Below are positions 23,906-34,080 of a DNA stretch of 64,000 nucleotides, piece after piece. The stretch spans positions 19,728,374 through 19,792,373 of the forward strand of contig OZ005607.1 in NCBI GenBank assembly GCA_963930655.1, read 5' to 3'. Below the pieces are notes generated by a model. That model did not search any database. It was not told the DNA's origin and saw only the letters and a list, made by a program, of their open reading frames with translations. Each line of letters begins with the position of its first letter. Position 1 is the stretch's first letter. The position numbers were made by a program, and so were the translations under genes. The stretch is from Myrica gale (Eukaryota; Streptophyta; Magnoliopsida; Fagales; Myricaceae).

Positions 23906-25053
23906 TATTGTGTTTGTTTCTCATGATTTTTAGAATAAATTTTTAAATCTGTGACACTTATTCTACTGCTTGTATGACATAATCTAATTGTTGTTTTTAT
24001 ATTTGCTCACAACTTGTTATTTTTACAAAATTGCTGTCAGTCCATTTTTGTTTTAGTATCTTAATAATATGCAGGTGTAGTTATGGAGTTTGACAGTGAT
24101 GAGGATATGTAAGTCATAAACAATGTTTCTTTATATTCTAACTGTGAAGTTTTTTTTAGTGTGAAAGTGATATGCAGCTAAAGGAATTCGACTAAGTGTG
24201 TGTGCTCTTTAAAGGAGGCGTGTATTATGGAGGGTAAATATGCCATTTTCAGCTTTTAACTTAGGGTTTTATTTTTACCCTTTCTCTTTTTACCTCACTA
24301 TTCTCTTCTCTCACACCCGAAAGCATCCTCTTGCCGACGAAACCCATAGTGCCGCCGATCAGTGTATTTGTCTTCCTTTCTTGAATTTTTGCTGAAAAAA
24401 TCATCACAATCTCTTGCTTGCTTAAAGAAAAGGTGAGTAGTTTAAGGTTCATTGTCTCTTGTACTTGTTTTCGATTCGGATTTGTGCTAGTGGTCTCACG
24501 GGTTGGACCCATTTGAGTTGAAATGTGATTTTTCATATTCTTGTTGGTTTAAAAGCTTATTTTCTTATGGGCTTTACTATTCCATCTCTATTAAACAATG
24601 CTTGCTCATTTTCTCTTAGTTTTGACTTCAAAAATCAATGTATTGTTATGGTAATCTCTGCATTTTCGACTCTTACTTTATTTTTTTAAATAAATTTGTG
24701 GATCTGTGTAGTTAGTGCTATATTCAGTTGTTGATACACTTTTCCATGTAGATCCATATAGTACAAGTTGATTTTGTTGAAACTTGTGGATGGATATGGT
24801 GTATACAGACCACTGCAGGTGTGTGTGTATGTTAACATATACTATGTTATTTTTCTGTATTGCTGTTGAGTGGTTCATTTTTATGATCATGTGTTGTTTG
24901 TGGAATATTAGTAACATCTGTATGATTTTGTTATGATGTATCATTCACATGTTATTGGTCTCTCATCTGATTGTATGTTAATACTATTTGTTGTCACATT
25001 GTAAACATGTCTTGCACTACACATAATTAGATCTAATAAGCTCTATTTTTTAG

Positions 25054-26200
25054 ATGGTACGGGTTAAAATACCAGCTAAAAGAGTTGATCCTCCTCCTCC
25101 TTGTAGGACGAGGAAACGAAAGGCTGATGTTGCATCAAGTTCAAAGAATCGGGATTCTCAGAAAGACAAAGAACCTATCATTCTTGATGACTTCAATGAT
25201 GCCTTATTTTACAATCCTGAAGCTGAGACACTTTTTCAAACAAAGTTCAGCTTGAAGAAGATTGAATTGGAAAAAGAGATTCTTATTGAAGAACTTTGCC
25301 ACCTTCCTATGATTGCAAAATTCAATTTAAAAGGCTGGAGTCCCCTTCTCCATCAGTTAACCCCGCCTCTTGCATCGATGGTAAAAAAATTATATACCAA
25401 CTTCTTTAACATTCAGGGTTCTTGTTTCTCTACATATATCTGTGGACAAATCATTGAGATTTCTCCTCCATTCTTGGCTGAAAAAATAGGGATACCTTTT
25501 ATTGAAAATCCTTTGTATCCTTATAAAGCCTCCACATGTCCTCCATTATCTACTATTGTTAATTTTTTAATGCAGAGGACTATTAGAGGTTTCTCTAGGA
25601 AGGAATTTTCAGGAAAGTTTCTTGCTAACGATCATGTTATCTCTGCAAGAATAAACTTTACAAACCTCTATCCAAATATTCATCTGTCGTTGTTCACTTT
25701 TGAAAGGATTAGATTCTTATATGCTTTTTTGAACAATGATTCCATAGATTTAGCAACCAACATATGTGAGCATATGATTGAAATCTTCCAAAGCAATTCT
25801 GGAAGTCTGAAACTTCGGTATGATTGCTTAATCATGCGTCTCTTAACTGCTATTGGTATTTCATTTCCCGTATATGAGACGAGATTGAGTCCTCTCAAAA
25901 CTATAGGAATCGATACCCTAAAGAAATCTTTGTCTCAAATGTCACCCAACTCCTAGTTATCATTCTGATGTGCCGACCCTTCCTGATGCTATCAAACTTC
26001 TCCTAGACCGTTCTTCCTCTATACAGTCTGCCATCACTACTCTTCAGTCCGATGTGACTGTTATTAGTCTTGAATTGTCCCAAGTTAGGGCTGACATTAA
26101 ACTACTTCAGTCTTCTACTGCTAATTCTGAATCTGATGATGGTGGCTCTGCATCTGCAAATGGTTCTGATGATTTGGATGATTCTAATGCGTCTGAGTAG
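25054..26200 (+). pseudogene. Sirevirus extra ORF after pol (env-like position)
   Basis: A reading frame of 300 residues begins at 25054 and is followed by a coiled-coil stretch up to about 26200. It starts with a basic segment (PPPPCRTRKRKAD), then a globular part with FNLKGWSPLLHQL, FSTYICGQIIEISPPF and IGIPFIENP. No signal peptide or clear membrane segment is visible, so a true envelope protein is unlikely. The pattern resembles the 'putative plant transposon protein' domain. Sireviruses are known to carry an additional ORF here of unsettled role. The stretch ahead looks like a leader, with a GT near 24433 and an AG at 25053, which would suit a spliced transcript. Part of the broken fossil. 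Confidence 0.6.
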
Positions 26201-26224
26201 CTGTGTTTGGCTTCCTCCATGTCA

Positions 26225-26790
26225 AAAAGGGGGAGAAAACTTGGTGGATGGTTTCTGCACTGCACTGGAGTGGATGGTTTCTGCACTGGATGCTGGGTTC
26301 TTCTGTTTGAAAGTTATTTACTGCTGGAAGATGACAGCTATTGCTTTGGTTTTATGTTGTTGTGATGTCTGTTACTATATTGTGTTATGCTTTTAAAATC
26401 TTGGAACTTGTCTTAATTAGTACTGATGTATGTTATTCTGTTATGATTGAGATATTTTGCTAAATGTCAGGGGGAGTTTCCTCCTACTTTATGTTGCTTA
26501 TTGTTATGTGTCTCAGGGGGAGACATAACTCATCATATATGAGATATTTCCTGCTTGTGTTAACATGCATATCTTCAACTAACACAATTTCTAATGGTTG
26601 TTTAAATTTGTGTTTGTTATTAACATTGTGCAGGTACATTTGGCTCTTTACTTGTTCAAGAATCATTAGAGTTTATTTAGGGTTTGAGTCCCTTTGTAAA
26701 ATGTTTCCTGTGGTGGTGATCAATAGGATTAATTGTGTTTTTGGTTCTAAGCTAGTGTTGTTTTGTCACGTAGGATGCCAAAGGGGGAGA
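26225..26790 (+). promoter_or_regulatory. Repeated polypurine tracts before the 3' LTR
   Basis: AAAAAGGGGGAGAAAA near 26224, CAGGGGGAGTTT near 26469, CAGGGGGAGACA near 26515 and AAAGGGGGAGA at 26780-26790, directly before the 3' LTR. The last one is the plus-strand primer. Several upstream copies of the same tract are a known Sirevirus feature. Confidence 0.75.
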
Positions 26791-26791
26791 T

Positions 26792-27226
26792 TGTTACGGC
26801 AATATTGGCATCACGTGAGTTTTTGTAGTATGAGTATTTTTGTCCTCTGTGGTTATTCTAGAAGATGGAAATGAAGTCCTGAACCGTTGGTGATCAACAG
26901 TCCTCATTAAGGGCTTTCTTGTCATTTCCTTGGATTCTAGAAGATGTGAGAAGGGAGCTGAATTGGTTTTGATTTTTCACGCGTATACAAAACAGATATG
27001 AAAATGGGGTGCGATACACTACAAGCGATATACTGATTTCGTGCATTCAAGATTCGGTTGGCTTCAAGATTGACTGAGCTCGAGTGTATAGATCTGCTTC
27101 CTCTCCTTCTTGATGATGGTGTGCTGATGTCGTGAAGAGCTTCCTTTGGTATTGATTGAGTTGTTGATAAGGATCTTGTGACGGTCGCCGCTTTCCCCCT
27201 TTCGACTTCGTGAAGTTGAAGATTCA
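26792..27226 (+). repeat. Sirevirus 3' LTR, first third
   Basis: Starts TGTTACGGCAATATTGG right after the polypurine tract and follows the 5' LTR for about 435 bp, ending at GAAGATTCA where a MITE begins. Because the far end is not preserved, no 5-bp target duplication can be tested. The comparison gives the age estimate in the element entry. Confidence 0.88.
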
Positions 27227-27341
27227 TTAGTAGGATGGGAGTTACTGGTCGTTTAAGCTAATTCGATTCAAATGGTTGACTGACATGGAAATAGGTTGCT
27301 TACGTGGAAAATAGACTGGTAACTCCCATCCTACTAATGAA
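27224..27341. mobile_element. MITE, 118 bp, long inverted repeats
   Basis: The ends TTCATTAGTAGGATGGGAGT and ACTCCCATCCTACTAATGAA are near-perfect inverted repeats of about 28 bp around a 60-bp centre containing TGACATGGAAATAGG and CTTACGTGG. It sits exactly at the end of the Sirevirus LTR homology. A second, diverged copy is at 28451. The superfamily is uncertain: TA or TTA flanks would suit Stowaway or Tourist types, but neither terminal consensus fits well. Confidence 0.7.
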
Positions 27342-27419
27342 GTTGTGAGTTCCAGATTTCTTAAAGACCAACATTACCTCTCACCCCGCATATCTCTTTC
27401 TTATATTCCTTTTGTAAAC

Positions 27420-28420
27420 CTTAGAACAAAAGCAGGTTGAAACGGAGGAGGCAGGAGGACTACTGCGACCGGGAAAGATCTCCCTATTTCGGTTATTGTT
27501 GACACCGATGAAAGAAAACATGGTTCCCTTGATTTTTTCTCCGGGATGATAGTACAAATGGAAAAAGTGAAATTTGAATCGTTTGTCAAGTGCTTGGAAT
27601 GCTCCGAGACAGGCCGTAAGGTAGTAGGTTTAATGTGTAAGCACAATTTCGAGGCGGAAGCTTTGAGTTCGGAGTCAGGCGTTAAATCGAACTGTGGAAA
27701 TGCTATGGAGGAATCTAACGGCAAAGGGGAAAGTAAGGCCGATTTGGAAAATGTTGATTTGGATCGTCTGAAATCGGGATTGAAACTGTGTAACGGCTGC
27801 CCAAAAGATGTGTACTTTTTCATCAGTAAATGGAGAGGAGAAGGGTGCAAAGGGAAGCAAATTTTCTTATAGTGAGAAGGAAATGGAACCGTTCAATAGA
27901 ATTTTGAAGTATTATGTTGGGACTCATAATTTCCATAATTTCACCACCAGAACAAAAGCCGAGGATCCTGCTGCTCGGCGTTTTGTCATTTCTTTCAATG
28001 CAAATACTACAGTTATGGTTGATGGCATTGAGTTTGTCAAGTGTGAGGTTGTGGGGCAGATTTCATGCTTCATCAGATTCGGAAGATGATTGGGGTTGCT
28101 CCAGAAGCACTGATAGAAAGAGCTTTGCGAAGTAAGTTCTCCCTTTTGTTTTTTATTCATCGTTCGCTGTTTAAGAATAGAAGGTGATTTTGATTACACG
28201 TCTGTAAACATAATATAGGGATGTTAACATCAATGTGCCTACGGCGCCTGAGGTGGGATTGTACTTGGAAGAGTGCTTTTTCACATCCTATAACAAGAAA
28301 TGGAAAGACAGCCATGAAGAGCTGTCGATGAAAGCACATGAACAAGAGGCAAAAGAGTTCAAAAACAGATTCAGAGTGTATGTTTACGAAAGAGATATGA
28401 CTATGGGGCGCCAGAGGTAA
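27420..28420 (+). pseudogene. PUS1-type tRNA pseudouridine synthase pseudogene
   Basis: The TruA/PUS1 family converts uridine to pseudouridine in tRNA. Seen: a plant-type insert FVKCLECSETGRKVV...KHNFEAE at 27570-27660, then FNRILKYYVGTHNFHNFTTR, EDPAARRFVISF and EFVKCEVVGQ (27880-28055), a frameshift, FMLHQIRKMIG, a missing segment of about nine residues, and PEALIERALR. An intron (donor at 28132, acceptor ending 28220) joins in frame to DVNINVPTAPEVGLYLEECF, FTSYNKKWKDSHEEL and EAKEFKNRF. The N-terminal half with the catalytic Asp is absent, so it is non-functional. The retained intron shows a duplicated gene fragment, not a processed copy. The 5' break lies at or near the MITE/Sirevirus junction. 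Confidence 0.88.
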
Positions 28421-28450
28421 GGTTGGTCTTTAAGGGACTTGAACACAGCT

Positions 28451-28560
28451 TCATTTAATAGGATGAGAGCTATTGGTCGTTTAACCTATTCGGTTCAAAT
28501 GGTAGGCTGACGTGGAAATAGGTTACTTACGTGTTAAATGAGGGCTGACGTGAAAAAATA
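28451..28560. mobile_element. Diverged second copy of the 27224 MITE family (partial)
   Basis: TCATTTAATAGGATGAGAGC, TATTGGTCGTTTAACC, CGGTTCAAATGGTAGGCTGACG and TGGAAATAGGTTACTTACGTG follow the first MITE base by base with about 80% identity by eye. The right inverted end was not found. A hairpin TCCGTTAGTTAGACTAACGGA follows at 28561-28581 and may belong to another element. Confidence 0.55.
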
Positions 28561-28581
28561 TTCCGTTAGTTAGACTAACGG

Positions 28582-29858
28582 AAGATAACGACATGACTAT
28601 TTTTTCAAGTATAAAAAGAATAAGGACTAAAAATTTGAAATATTAAGTTTTATGACTAAAAATGAAAATGGGTGAAAAATTAGTGACTAAAAAATAAATT
28701 TTCCTATTATTTTCTAATACCCACTATTAGCACCTCCCAACATAAACACCGAACAAATTAAGCTCAACAATTTTTCTTTTCAACCAAATAAAGCCCAATT
28801 GTTGGGACGTTGAACTTGAACAAGAATAGTCTTGAGCCCAACTGAGACACAAAATGAGCCCAATATTGTAAGGATAGAAGCATCGATATAATTAATTAAT
28901 GACATATCTAGTCAACAGTACTTCAGCACCCACAAAGAAGAGAATTGTATGCAACTTTAAAGCACCGACCAAAAAAAGAGAAGTTATTTAGTTGTTAAAA
29001 GGAAAGATGCTACGACTGTCATTTGGGACAAATAGATCATAAGCATGTGGAAAATGTATTGGAAGCATATGGGGAAGCCAGTCGTCAGCTTCCTCTCCCC
29101 GTTGATCTTTTATGTGTGATCTGTACCCCACCTCCAAAAGCAGAAAATGGCACAGGAGCATAAACCAACATATATATACACATCAGCTTGCAAGTGTCAT
29201 ATTATGATTGGTAGATGATCTACTATGACTTCTCTTCTTCCCTTGATAACTATTTATAATCTATGATAATAATTCATATCAGATGTATTTTTTTGTTGGG
29301 ACATTAGGGTAGCAGAACTATTTATTATGGATATATATAATTATCCAAATATAAATTGCATTATCCATTACCATCACGTACAATCTCAAGGCAGCAGAAC
29401 ATATCAGGGGTGGATCATGGTGTTCCCGAAATTAGGAGCGATTAGGCCAGGGACATGACTCATATCGAAACCCAATTGGCTAGAATTACAAAAGCAAGAA
29501 GGTTAAAGAAAAGAAACACAACATATTAAAGCAGAGACAGGCGAGACAGGAGTCCAGCAATTAGTCAAAGATGACGTTAAAATCTCGCTTTAGCTTATAG
29601 TAATAGCAGAGGCTGAAGCAATTTTACACTGTTAACTCATCTCTCTTCTTTCTTTGGGGGGTTTTCGAATCAAAGTCATGCTCCCTGTTTTCTTTCCTTG
29701 TTCTTTTACTTTTTTATTAACTACGCAAACGCTCCTGAACCAGTACTGGAAGTGTGCAAATAGAGATGGAAATTAAGGGGGTACACTAATTAGCAGGAGG
29801 AATAAAAGGATTTTTGATAAACACTGGGTGGGGGAGGGGAGGTAGAAGGAGGTATGGA
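28582..29858. other. 3' flank of the FAF-like gene and intergenic DNA
   Basis: AT-rich. On the minus strand a possible poly(A) signal AATAAA lies at 29713-29718, about 145 bp after the FAF-like stop codon. I see no other gene or element here. Confidence 0.5.
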
Positions 29859-31481
29859 TCAGGAGGTGGCAATGCAATAAGGCTCCCAGAACAGAATAGA
29901 CCTTCTAGTCTCCTTGCAGCCCTTTACCAAAGGAACCAAGTACTCTCCTTTAATGTCTCCTCTCAGAACAAGCAATTGTTGCTGCTTATTTGGCATTGGA
30001 TCCTCGGAGATAATGAACTTGTTGAAGTTGTTGATCTTGTGGGCTGGTGGTTGTTGAGTAATTGGGTGAACAGTGGGCTTTGCCCGCCAGTAGTACTCAT
30101 AAGGATTGAAAGAAGCTGATGCAGCCGTACTGGATGGCACTGCCGGTGCTGAGGGTAGAAGCCGAGACACGCGGGGTCGTGGTGGAAGAGATTTTGTCAC
30201 TGTGGTTGGCTCCACTTCCACGGCCTCTTCGGCCTCCTCTTCAAATTTGACAATTTCATTGAACTTGCGTGGCCATGCTGGATTCCTATCTGCTCTCCTG
30301 GTGGGTTTATTCACCATTAAAGCCAACCTATGGACATTTATCGCCCTACTTGAAAACTTAGGCGCTTGCTCGATCACGAGATCAAATTCTTTGGTTCCAT
30401 CTTCCTTATCAACCCCCTCAACCTCTTCAGCTTCCTCGTTCTCCTGGCATCCTTCTTCTTCCTCCTCATAAACTTCCTCGAAGTCCCCGAGTTGATCTTC
30501 TTCAAACACTTCCTTTTCATTTTCCTCCTCTTCTTTCTGTTGCAGATCTTTCTCAACCATTTCTTCACCTTTTGCTTCTTCGTTTGAGGGACTATTAACG
30601 AAAGTGAGGACAAGGCGGCCATCTTTCCGTTGGGCATGAAAGTGGTTTTGTGGACGGACGGACACGGCTTCGAGGACTAATCGTCCATTGTCACGACGAG
30701 ACTGCATGCGGAGCGATGCTCCATCTCGACGAGAGAGAGAAGGAAGAGGTGGAGGGAAGGATTTAGGCTGTGATTTCTTGCTTGAAGCATAGTGGTACTT
30801 TGTCACCCTCCATTCCTCCCTCTCAAAAGATTGAGAGTCTACCTTCAGATCTTCTTGTAGTTGTTGTTGCTCTTCTTCCTCCTCCTTGTCTTCTTCCACA
30901 TCCCCGGTCTCCGATGGCGGGTACGATGAGAAACCGTCCGAGCCGGTCTCTGATCCGAGATTCTCGGTGCATACTTCGAGACTCTTTTCGCTCAAAGAGC
31001 TCGCTGATCTCTTCACAAGAGGGTGAATATAGGGAGGTGGAAGTTGTTTTGATGAGTCCTCGTCGGCCTTTTGAGATACAATTGCGCTCCATATGTCAAA
31101 TTGTCCCGGCTTCTCGAGCTCTTTCTGCTGCTTCTTTTCTTCTTGAATTGAGCTCCATTTATCAAATTGTCTCCGACCTAGGAGCTGCTCCTTCCCTTCT
31201 CCGTAGTCTTCTTCTCCTTCTGAAGAGGACGATGAATCTGCTAGAGAGACCGAAAGTTCACGAGAAGATGCGATCTCCTTCAGGGGAGAGAACCCGTTTT
31301 GAGCCAGCCATTTCTTAGAGGACATGTCGGCGGATAGAGTTCTTCGAAGAGAAGCAGCTTTTGTTCTTTCACAGTCTGACCCAAGAATGGTGACGATGCC
31401 TTGCTTTTCCATAACCTTAGCCTCTTCGTCGATGTTTAGGGACGAAGACAAGCGGAGGCTCTTGCTCAAAGGGGTTGACAT
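29859..31481 (-). CDS. FAF-like (FANTASTIC FOUR-related) protein
   Basis: A complete single-exon coding region of 540 residues, the only full host gene in the window. FANTASTIC FOUR proteins are plant-specific and modulate shoot meristem size through WUSCHEL. The closest relative I recognise is the longer 'FAF-like, chloroplastic' type, whose role is less known. Seen: a Ser-rich N-terminus (MSTPLSKSLRLSSSL), IVTILGSDCERTKA, FDIWSAIVSQK (127-138), PPPYIHPLVKRSASSLSEKS (148-167), GSETGSDGFSSYPP, and the FAF domain at about 240-295 with PPPLPSLSRRDGASLRMQSR, NGRLVLEAVSV and DGRLVLTFV. Acidic Glu-rich tracts lie at 195-210 and 315-360, and the C-terminus has NPYEYYWRAKPT. Plastid targeting is from the family name; the N-terminus is compatible but not proof. 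Start chosen at 31481, the first ATG after the 5'UTR splice acceptor. Confidence 0.9.
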   Translation of the reverse strand: MSTPLSKSLRLSSSLNIDEEAKVMEKQGIVTILGSDCERTKAASLRRTLSADMSSKKWLAQNGFSPLKEIASSRELSVSLADSSSSSEGEEDYGEGKEQLLGRRQFDKWSSIQEEKKQQKELEKPGQFDIWSAIVSQKADEDSSKQLPPPYIHPLVKRSASSLSEKSLEVCTENLGSETGSDGFSSYPPSETGDVEEDKEEEEEQQQLQEDLKVDSQSFEREEWRVTKYHYASSKKSQPKSFPPPLPSLSRRDGASLRMQSRRDNGRLVLEAVSVRPQNHFHAQRKDGRLVLTFVNSPSNEEAKGEEMVEKDLQQKEEEENEKEVFEEDQLGDFEEVYEEEEEGCQENEEAEEVEGVDKEDGTKEFDLVIEQAPKFSSRAINVHRLALMVNKPTRRADRNPAWPRKFNEIVKFEEEAEEAVEVEPTTVTKSLPPRPRVSRLLPSAPAVPSSTAASASFNPYEYYWRAKPTVHPITQQPPAHKINNFNKFIISEDPMPNKQQQLLVLRGDIKGEYLVPLVKGCKETRRSILFWEPYCIATS

Positions 31482-31514
31482 CTCCAGAAATTAACTAGAG
31501 AAGGAAAAGTTCAG

Positions 31515-31981
31515 CTGCATATATAAACGATAGGTTAAGTGAGATGAACGACAGCAGAGGGTGGTAAAATATGTATCTATCAAAATTTGAAGTTCCACAG
31601 CAGACTAAAAGACTTGTACACGATATGGAAAATGCAAAAGCCCAAGACGTAGAGGAGAATTAGATGGAATTCTTACCACAAGCAAAGCAACAGCATCCAA
31701 CAGAGGCCTGCAGTGAGGCCACCAGCTGGGTGCGAGTTGCAATGAATAATGAAGGAGAGGAGGAGGAGGAGGATGAGGATGAATATGATGTTTGAGGAGT
31801 GGCTGTGGCTGTGGCTGATGGCAAGGAAATAAGGGGGGAATGTGGGTATTTGTAGGGGCCAAAAGCTTTGGAACCTGTCCAATGGGACCCGCCTATGCCA
31901 CCATGCAAAGACACTCTCATTGGTCTCTAGTTTTTCCATTATCAGAAAAGTCGATGATAAAAGCAAACAAGAGTTTATATA
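31515..31981 (-). promoter_or_regulatory. TATA box, 5'UTR exon and 5'UTR intron of the FAF-like gene
   Basis: TATATAAA on the minus strand at 31974-31981 suggests a transcript start near 31945. A leader of about 270 bp follows to a splice donor GTAAGA at 31676. The 162-bp intron ends in TATATATGCAG at 31515, and 33 bp later the coding ATG begins at 31481. Two ATGs in the leader (31939 and 31920) open short upstream frames that would stop before the main ATG after splicing. The leader is rich in CT and contains the runs TCCTCCTCC and CACAGCCACAG. Confidence 0.55.
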
Positions 31982-31989
31982 TTGATGAG

Positions 31990-33883
31990 GGGGTCTCATT
32001 CTGGTTCACATGTGCGCTCTCCCTCATACATGATGTGGCAGTTTCACCCCTGATTTTATCTGGATGTAATACAGAAATATCACTGAGAAAATGTTCAGGA
32101 ATGTGAAAAAAATGACTATTTCTTTGGAACTATGCAGTCTAGATCAAGACAAAGTCTGTATATCTGCTGCAAATTTCTGAAAAAGACTTTGCATCATCGC
32201 TAATAAACGAGAAAGTCATTTCCCATCACTCAGCTCAGTGAAATTTTAAAGTTGTCACCAACTAATGAAGAATAAGAACAGCTGTTTTCCCTCTTTATTC
32301 TTATTTATAAGAAGAACAAAAATCGTAACAAAACTTTTCAGCTGCCATTTTCCCAGCCATCAATATTAGAAGTTAGATAAATTCCTTGAATTGAATTTAT
32401 GAAAAATCCTTAATTATTTTTTGTGGTGAAGTGTTATTTCTCTCCAAATTAGCTAGTAATCGGTTGGATACAGATCACAGCCAGCATATGTACCAAATAT
32501 AACCTCTTTCGACCACTCTGTTTATTCCCACTGAAAAATGATCTGATCTAATTTAGTGGTACCTCTTTGAAGCCTAATAAAGGTGTGCCATCAAAAGATT
32601 TTAACAGTAACCGTCGCTAGTTTAACCTATCCAGCGAGCCTTTTAGAAGTCTATATGAAAGTTTCAAGAGAATATAATTCAAATAATTAAATTTACTTCT
32701 TCCTAGTTTAACCAATAAAGCGAACCTAATAAAAGTATGTATGAAAGTTTCTAGAGAATATAATTCAAATAATGAAATTTACTTTTTCCTTTCTATTTAA
32801 ATTTTCGAGATAGTCGGATTCATATTCGAATTCACTTGTTTTGTTTTCATCAAATTGATCACTTTCATCTCTTTTATTTAAACTCTAGCAAATTATATAT
32901 TAGGTTTAAAACGTGAAAATGAGGAATCAATACGCAAGCAACAGTTTAAGAACTCATGCAAAGCAAGATGAGGAAACTCCCACAATAGCCTGACTCAAAA
33001 AGACCTATAAAAGAGCTGCCATTTACAATTGATATTACCAATTAGGTAAGGCGGAAAGTGATACCGACTGCTGGGTGAAAATGGCTTAAGGAGGAAGCAA
33101 AGGAATCACTTTGAAAGAGGCCAACATGATTGGGCGGCCACAAACCCATGATGATGATCAGAGAGACTGACTGAGAATCCACCATAAAATACACAATTTT
33201 TTTTTAAAAATAAATAGACAGAATAATATATGTGGAAACAATTGCGTCGCGTCTGGTTTTTGGGACCCCTTTGCATATAAAGCCCGTCCCCCTCTCTCTC
33301 TCTCTGATTCTCTTTTGTTTACGAGACTGGGTGGAAAAGTTATACATGTGGTGTGGTTTATACGTATATGGAGAAGAGACCAATACGTCGACCACTCATA
33401 TATATACACCAAAAGTTAGTGATGTTGATTACTTCAAGGATGTCATTATGTACAACAGAGACATATTGGGAGAGTTACGAAGAGAGCCATAGAAAAACAT
33501 TTTGCATGCCTTGCCACTAACCGAGGAACGACGCAAAGGAAAGAACCGGCCCAGATATGCGCCTTGTCTGCCTATAAAGCAATACCACTCAAACCCTACA
33601 AAGCTTATCTACTACGCCCTAGTCTCTGTTTTATTCCATCTTTGTTTTAAAATTCTTCACAACTTCTCGTACGTGTAACCAATTGGTCGGCTTGCCTAAA
33701 AGATATTTTTTCCCAGCTGGTAAATTAATTTCTCCACCTTTTCTGGTTTATATATATCCCGTATTGGACTCATCCCGGATGAAGTACTGGCCTTGTACCT
33801 GGTTTCTAAGAAGGGCCTAATTTGGACCATATAATCCAAATTTGTATTGCTGTACTAAGAGAACATTTAACAGCTTGAAATTG
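31990..33883. other. Intergenic stretch upstream of the FAF-like gene
   Basis: No gene can be supported. It contains an 86-bp tandem duplication (listed) and a CT microsatellite at 33290-33304. A short frame at 33232-33492 lacks any domain. CCTATAAAGC near 33571 resembles a TATA box, but no coding exon follows it. Confidence 0.5.
32618..32789. repeat. Two-copy tandem repeat, 86-bp period
   Basis: TAGTTTAACC...GCGA.CCT...TATGAAAGTTTC.AGAGAATATAATTCAAATAAT appears at 32618 and again at 32704, about 85% identical by eye. Nothing suggests a function. Confidence 0.75.
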
Positions 33884-34080
33884 CCAGCAGTGTAGCGCAG
33901 TTGGTACCACCTGTAATTTACTAGCCTCAATTAGGTCCAGAGTTCGAGTGCAGATATAAGTTGAAATCACTTGCGAAAGTAAAGCCGGACCCTGGGTCTA
34001 GCAGACGGGTCTGAGACTCTCTGGTGGCCTTGCTGGTGCTGCTGTGGTGATGAACTCGCCCATTAGACAGTAGTTATGGT
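33884..34080 (+). repeat. tRNA-derived SINE
   Basis: A perfect A box TAGCGCAGTTGG lies at 33893-33904 and a B-box-like GAGTTCGAGTGC at about 33940-33951, a spacing normal for tRNA-related SINEs. A unique body follows (GCCGGACCCTGGGTCTAGC...). The region between the boxes does not fold as a tRNA. The 3' end is placed where the body stops looking GC-richer than its surroundings, so it is approximate. Confidence 0.55.

Larger units (their letters stand above)
11209..27226 (+). mobile_element. Sirevirus-type Ty1/copia LTR element, broken, with nested CACTA
   Basis: A fossil LTR retrotransposon read on the plus strand. Parts in order: 5' LTR, primer-binding site for initiator Met-tRNA, gag, protease, integrase, then (after a nested 6.5-kb CACTA insertion) reverse transcriptase and RNase H, an extra ORF, repeated polypurine tracts and a 3' LTR. 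The order integrase before reverse transcriptase defines copia. The long LTR, the extra ORF after pol and the repeated GGGGGAG tracts fit the Sirevirus lineage. Without the CACTA insert its own DNA is about 9.5 kb. The LTR parts that can be compared (about 435 bp) differ at about 22 positions by eye, near 95% identity, which points to an insertion a few million years old, or older if the host mutates slowly. It looks broken, with roughly half a dozen breaks plus the insertion. Confidence 0.93.

Noticed and set aside
25054-25956. Envelope glycoprotein in the Sirevirus
   Set aside because: No signal peptide or membrane anchor is visible; the text fits a plant transposon protein domain better.
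26937-27227. Minus-strand frame, with a twin at 11438-11695
   Set aside because: Both lie antisense in the two LTR copies of the Sirevirus; they are chance frames repeated with the LTR.
30106-31318. Plus-strand frames opposite the FAF-like gene
   Set aside because: They are shadows of the Glu- and Ser-rich coding strand of the FAF-like protein.
31605-31999. Three overlapping minus-strand frames rich in Pro, Ser and His
   Set aside because: They fall in the transcribed leader of the FAF-like gene and stop before its ATG; not separate genes.
33884-33960. tRNA gene
   Set aside because: No anticodon stem-loop and no acceptor pairing between the boxes; treated as a SINE.
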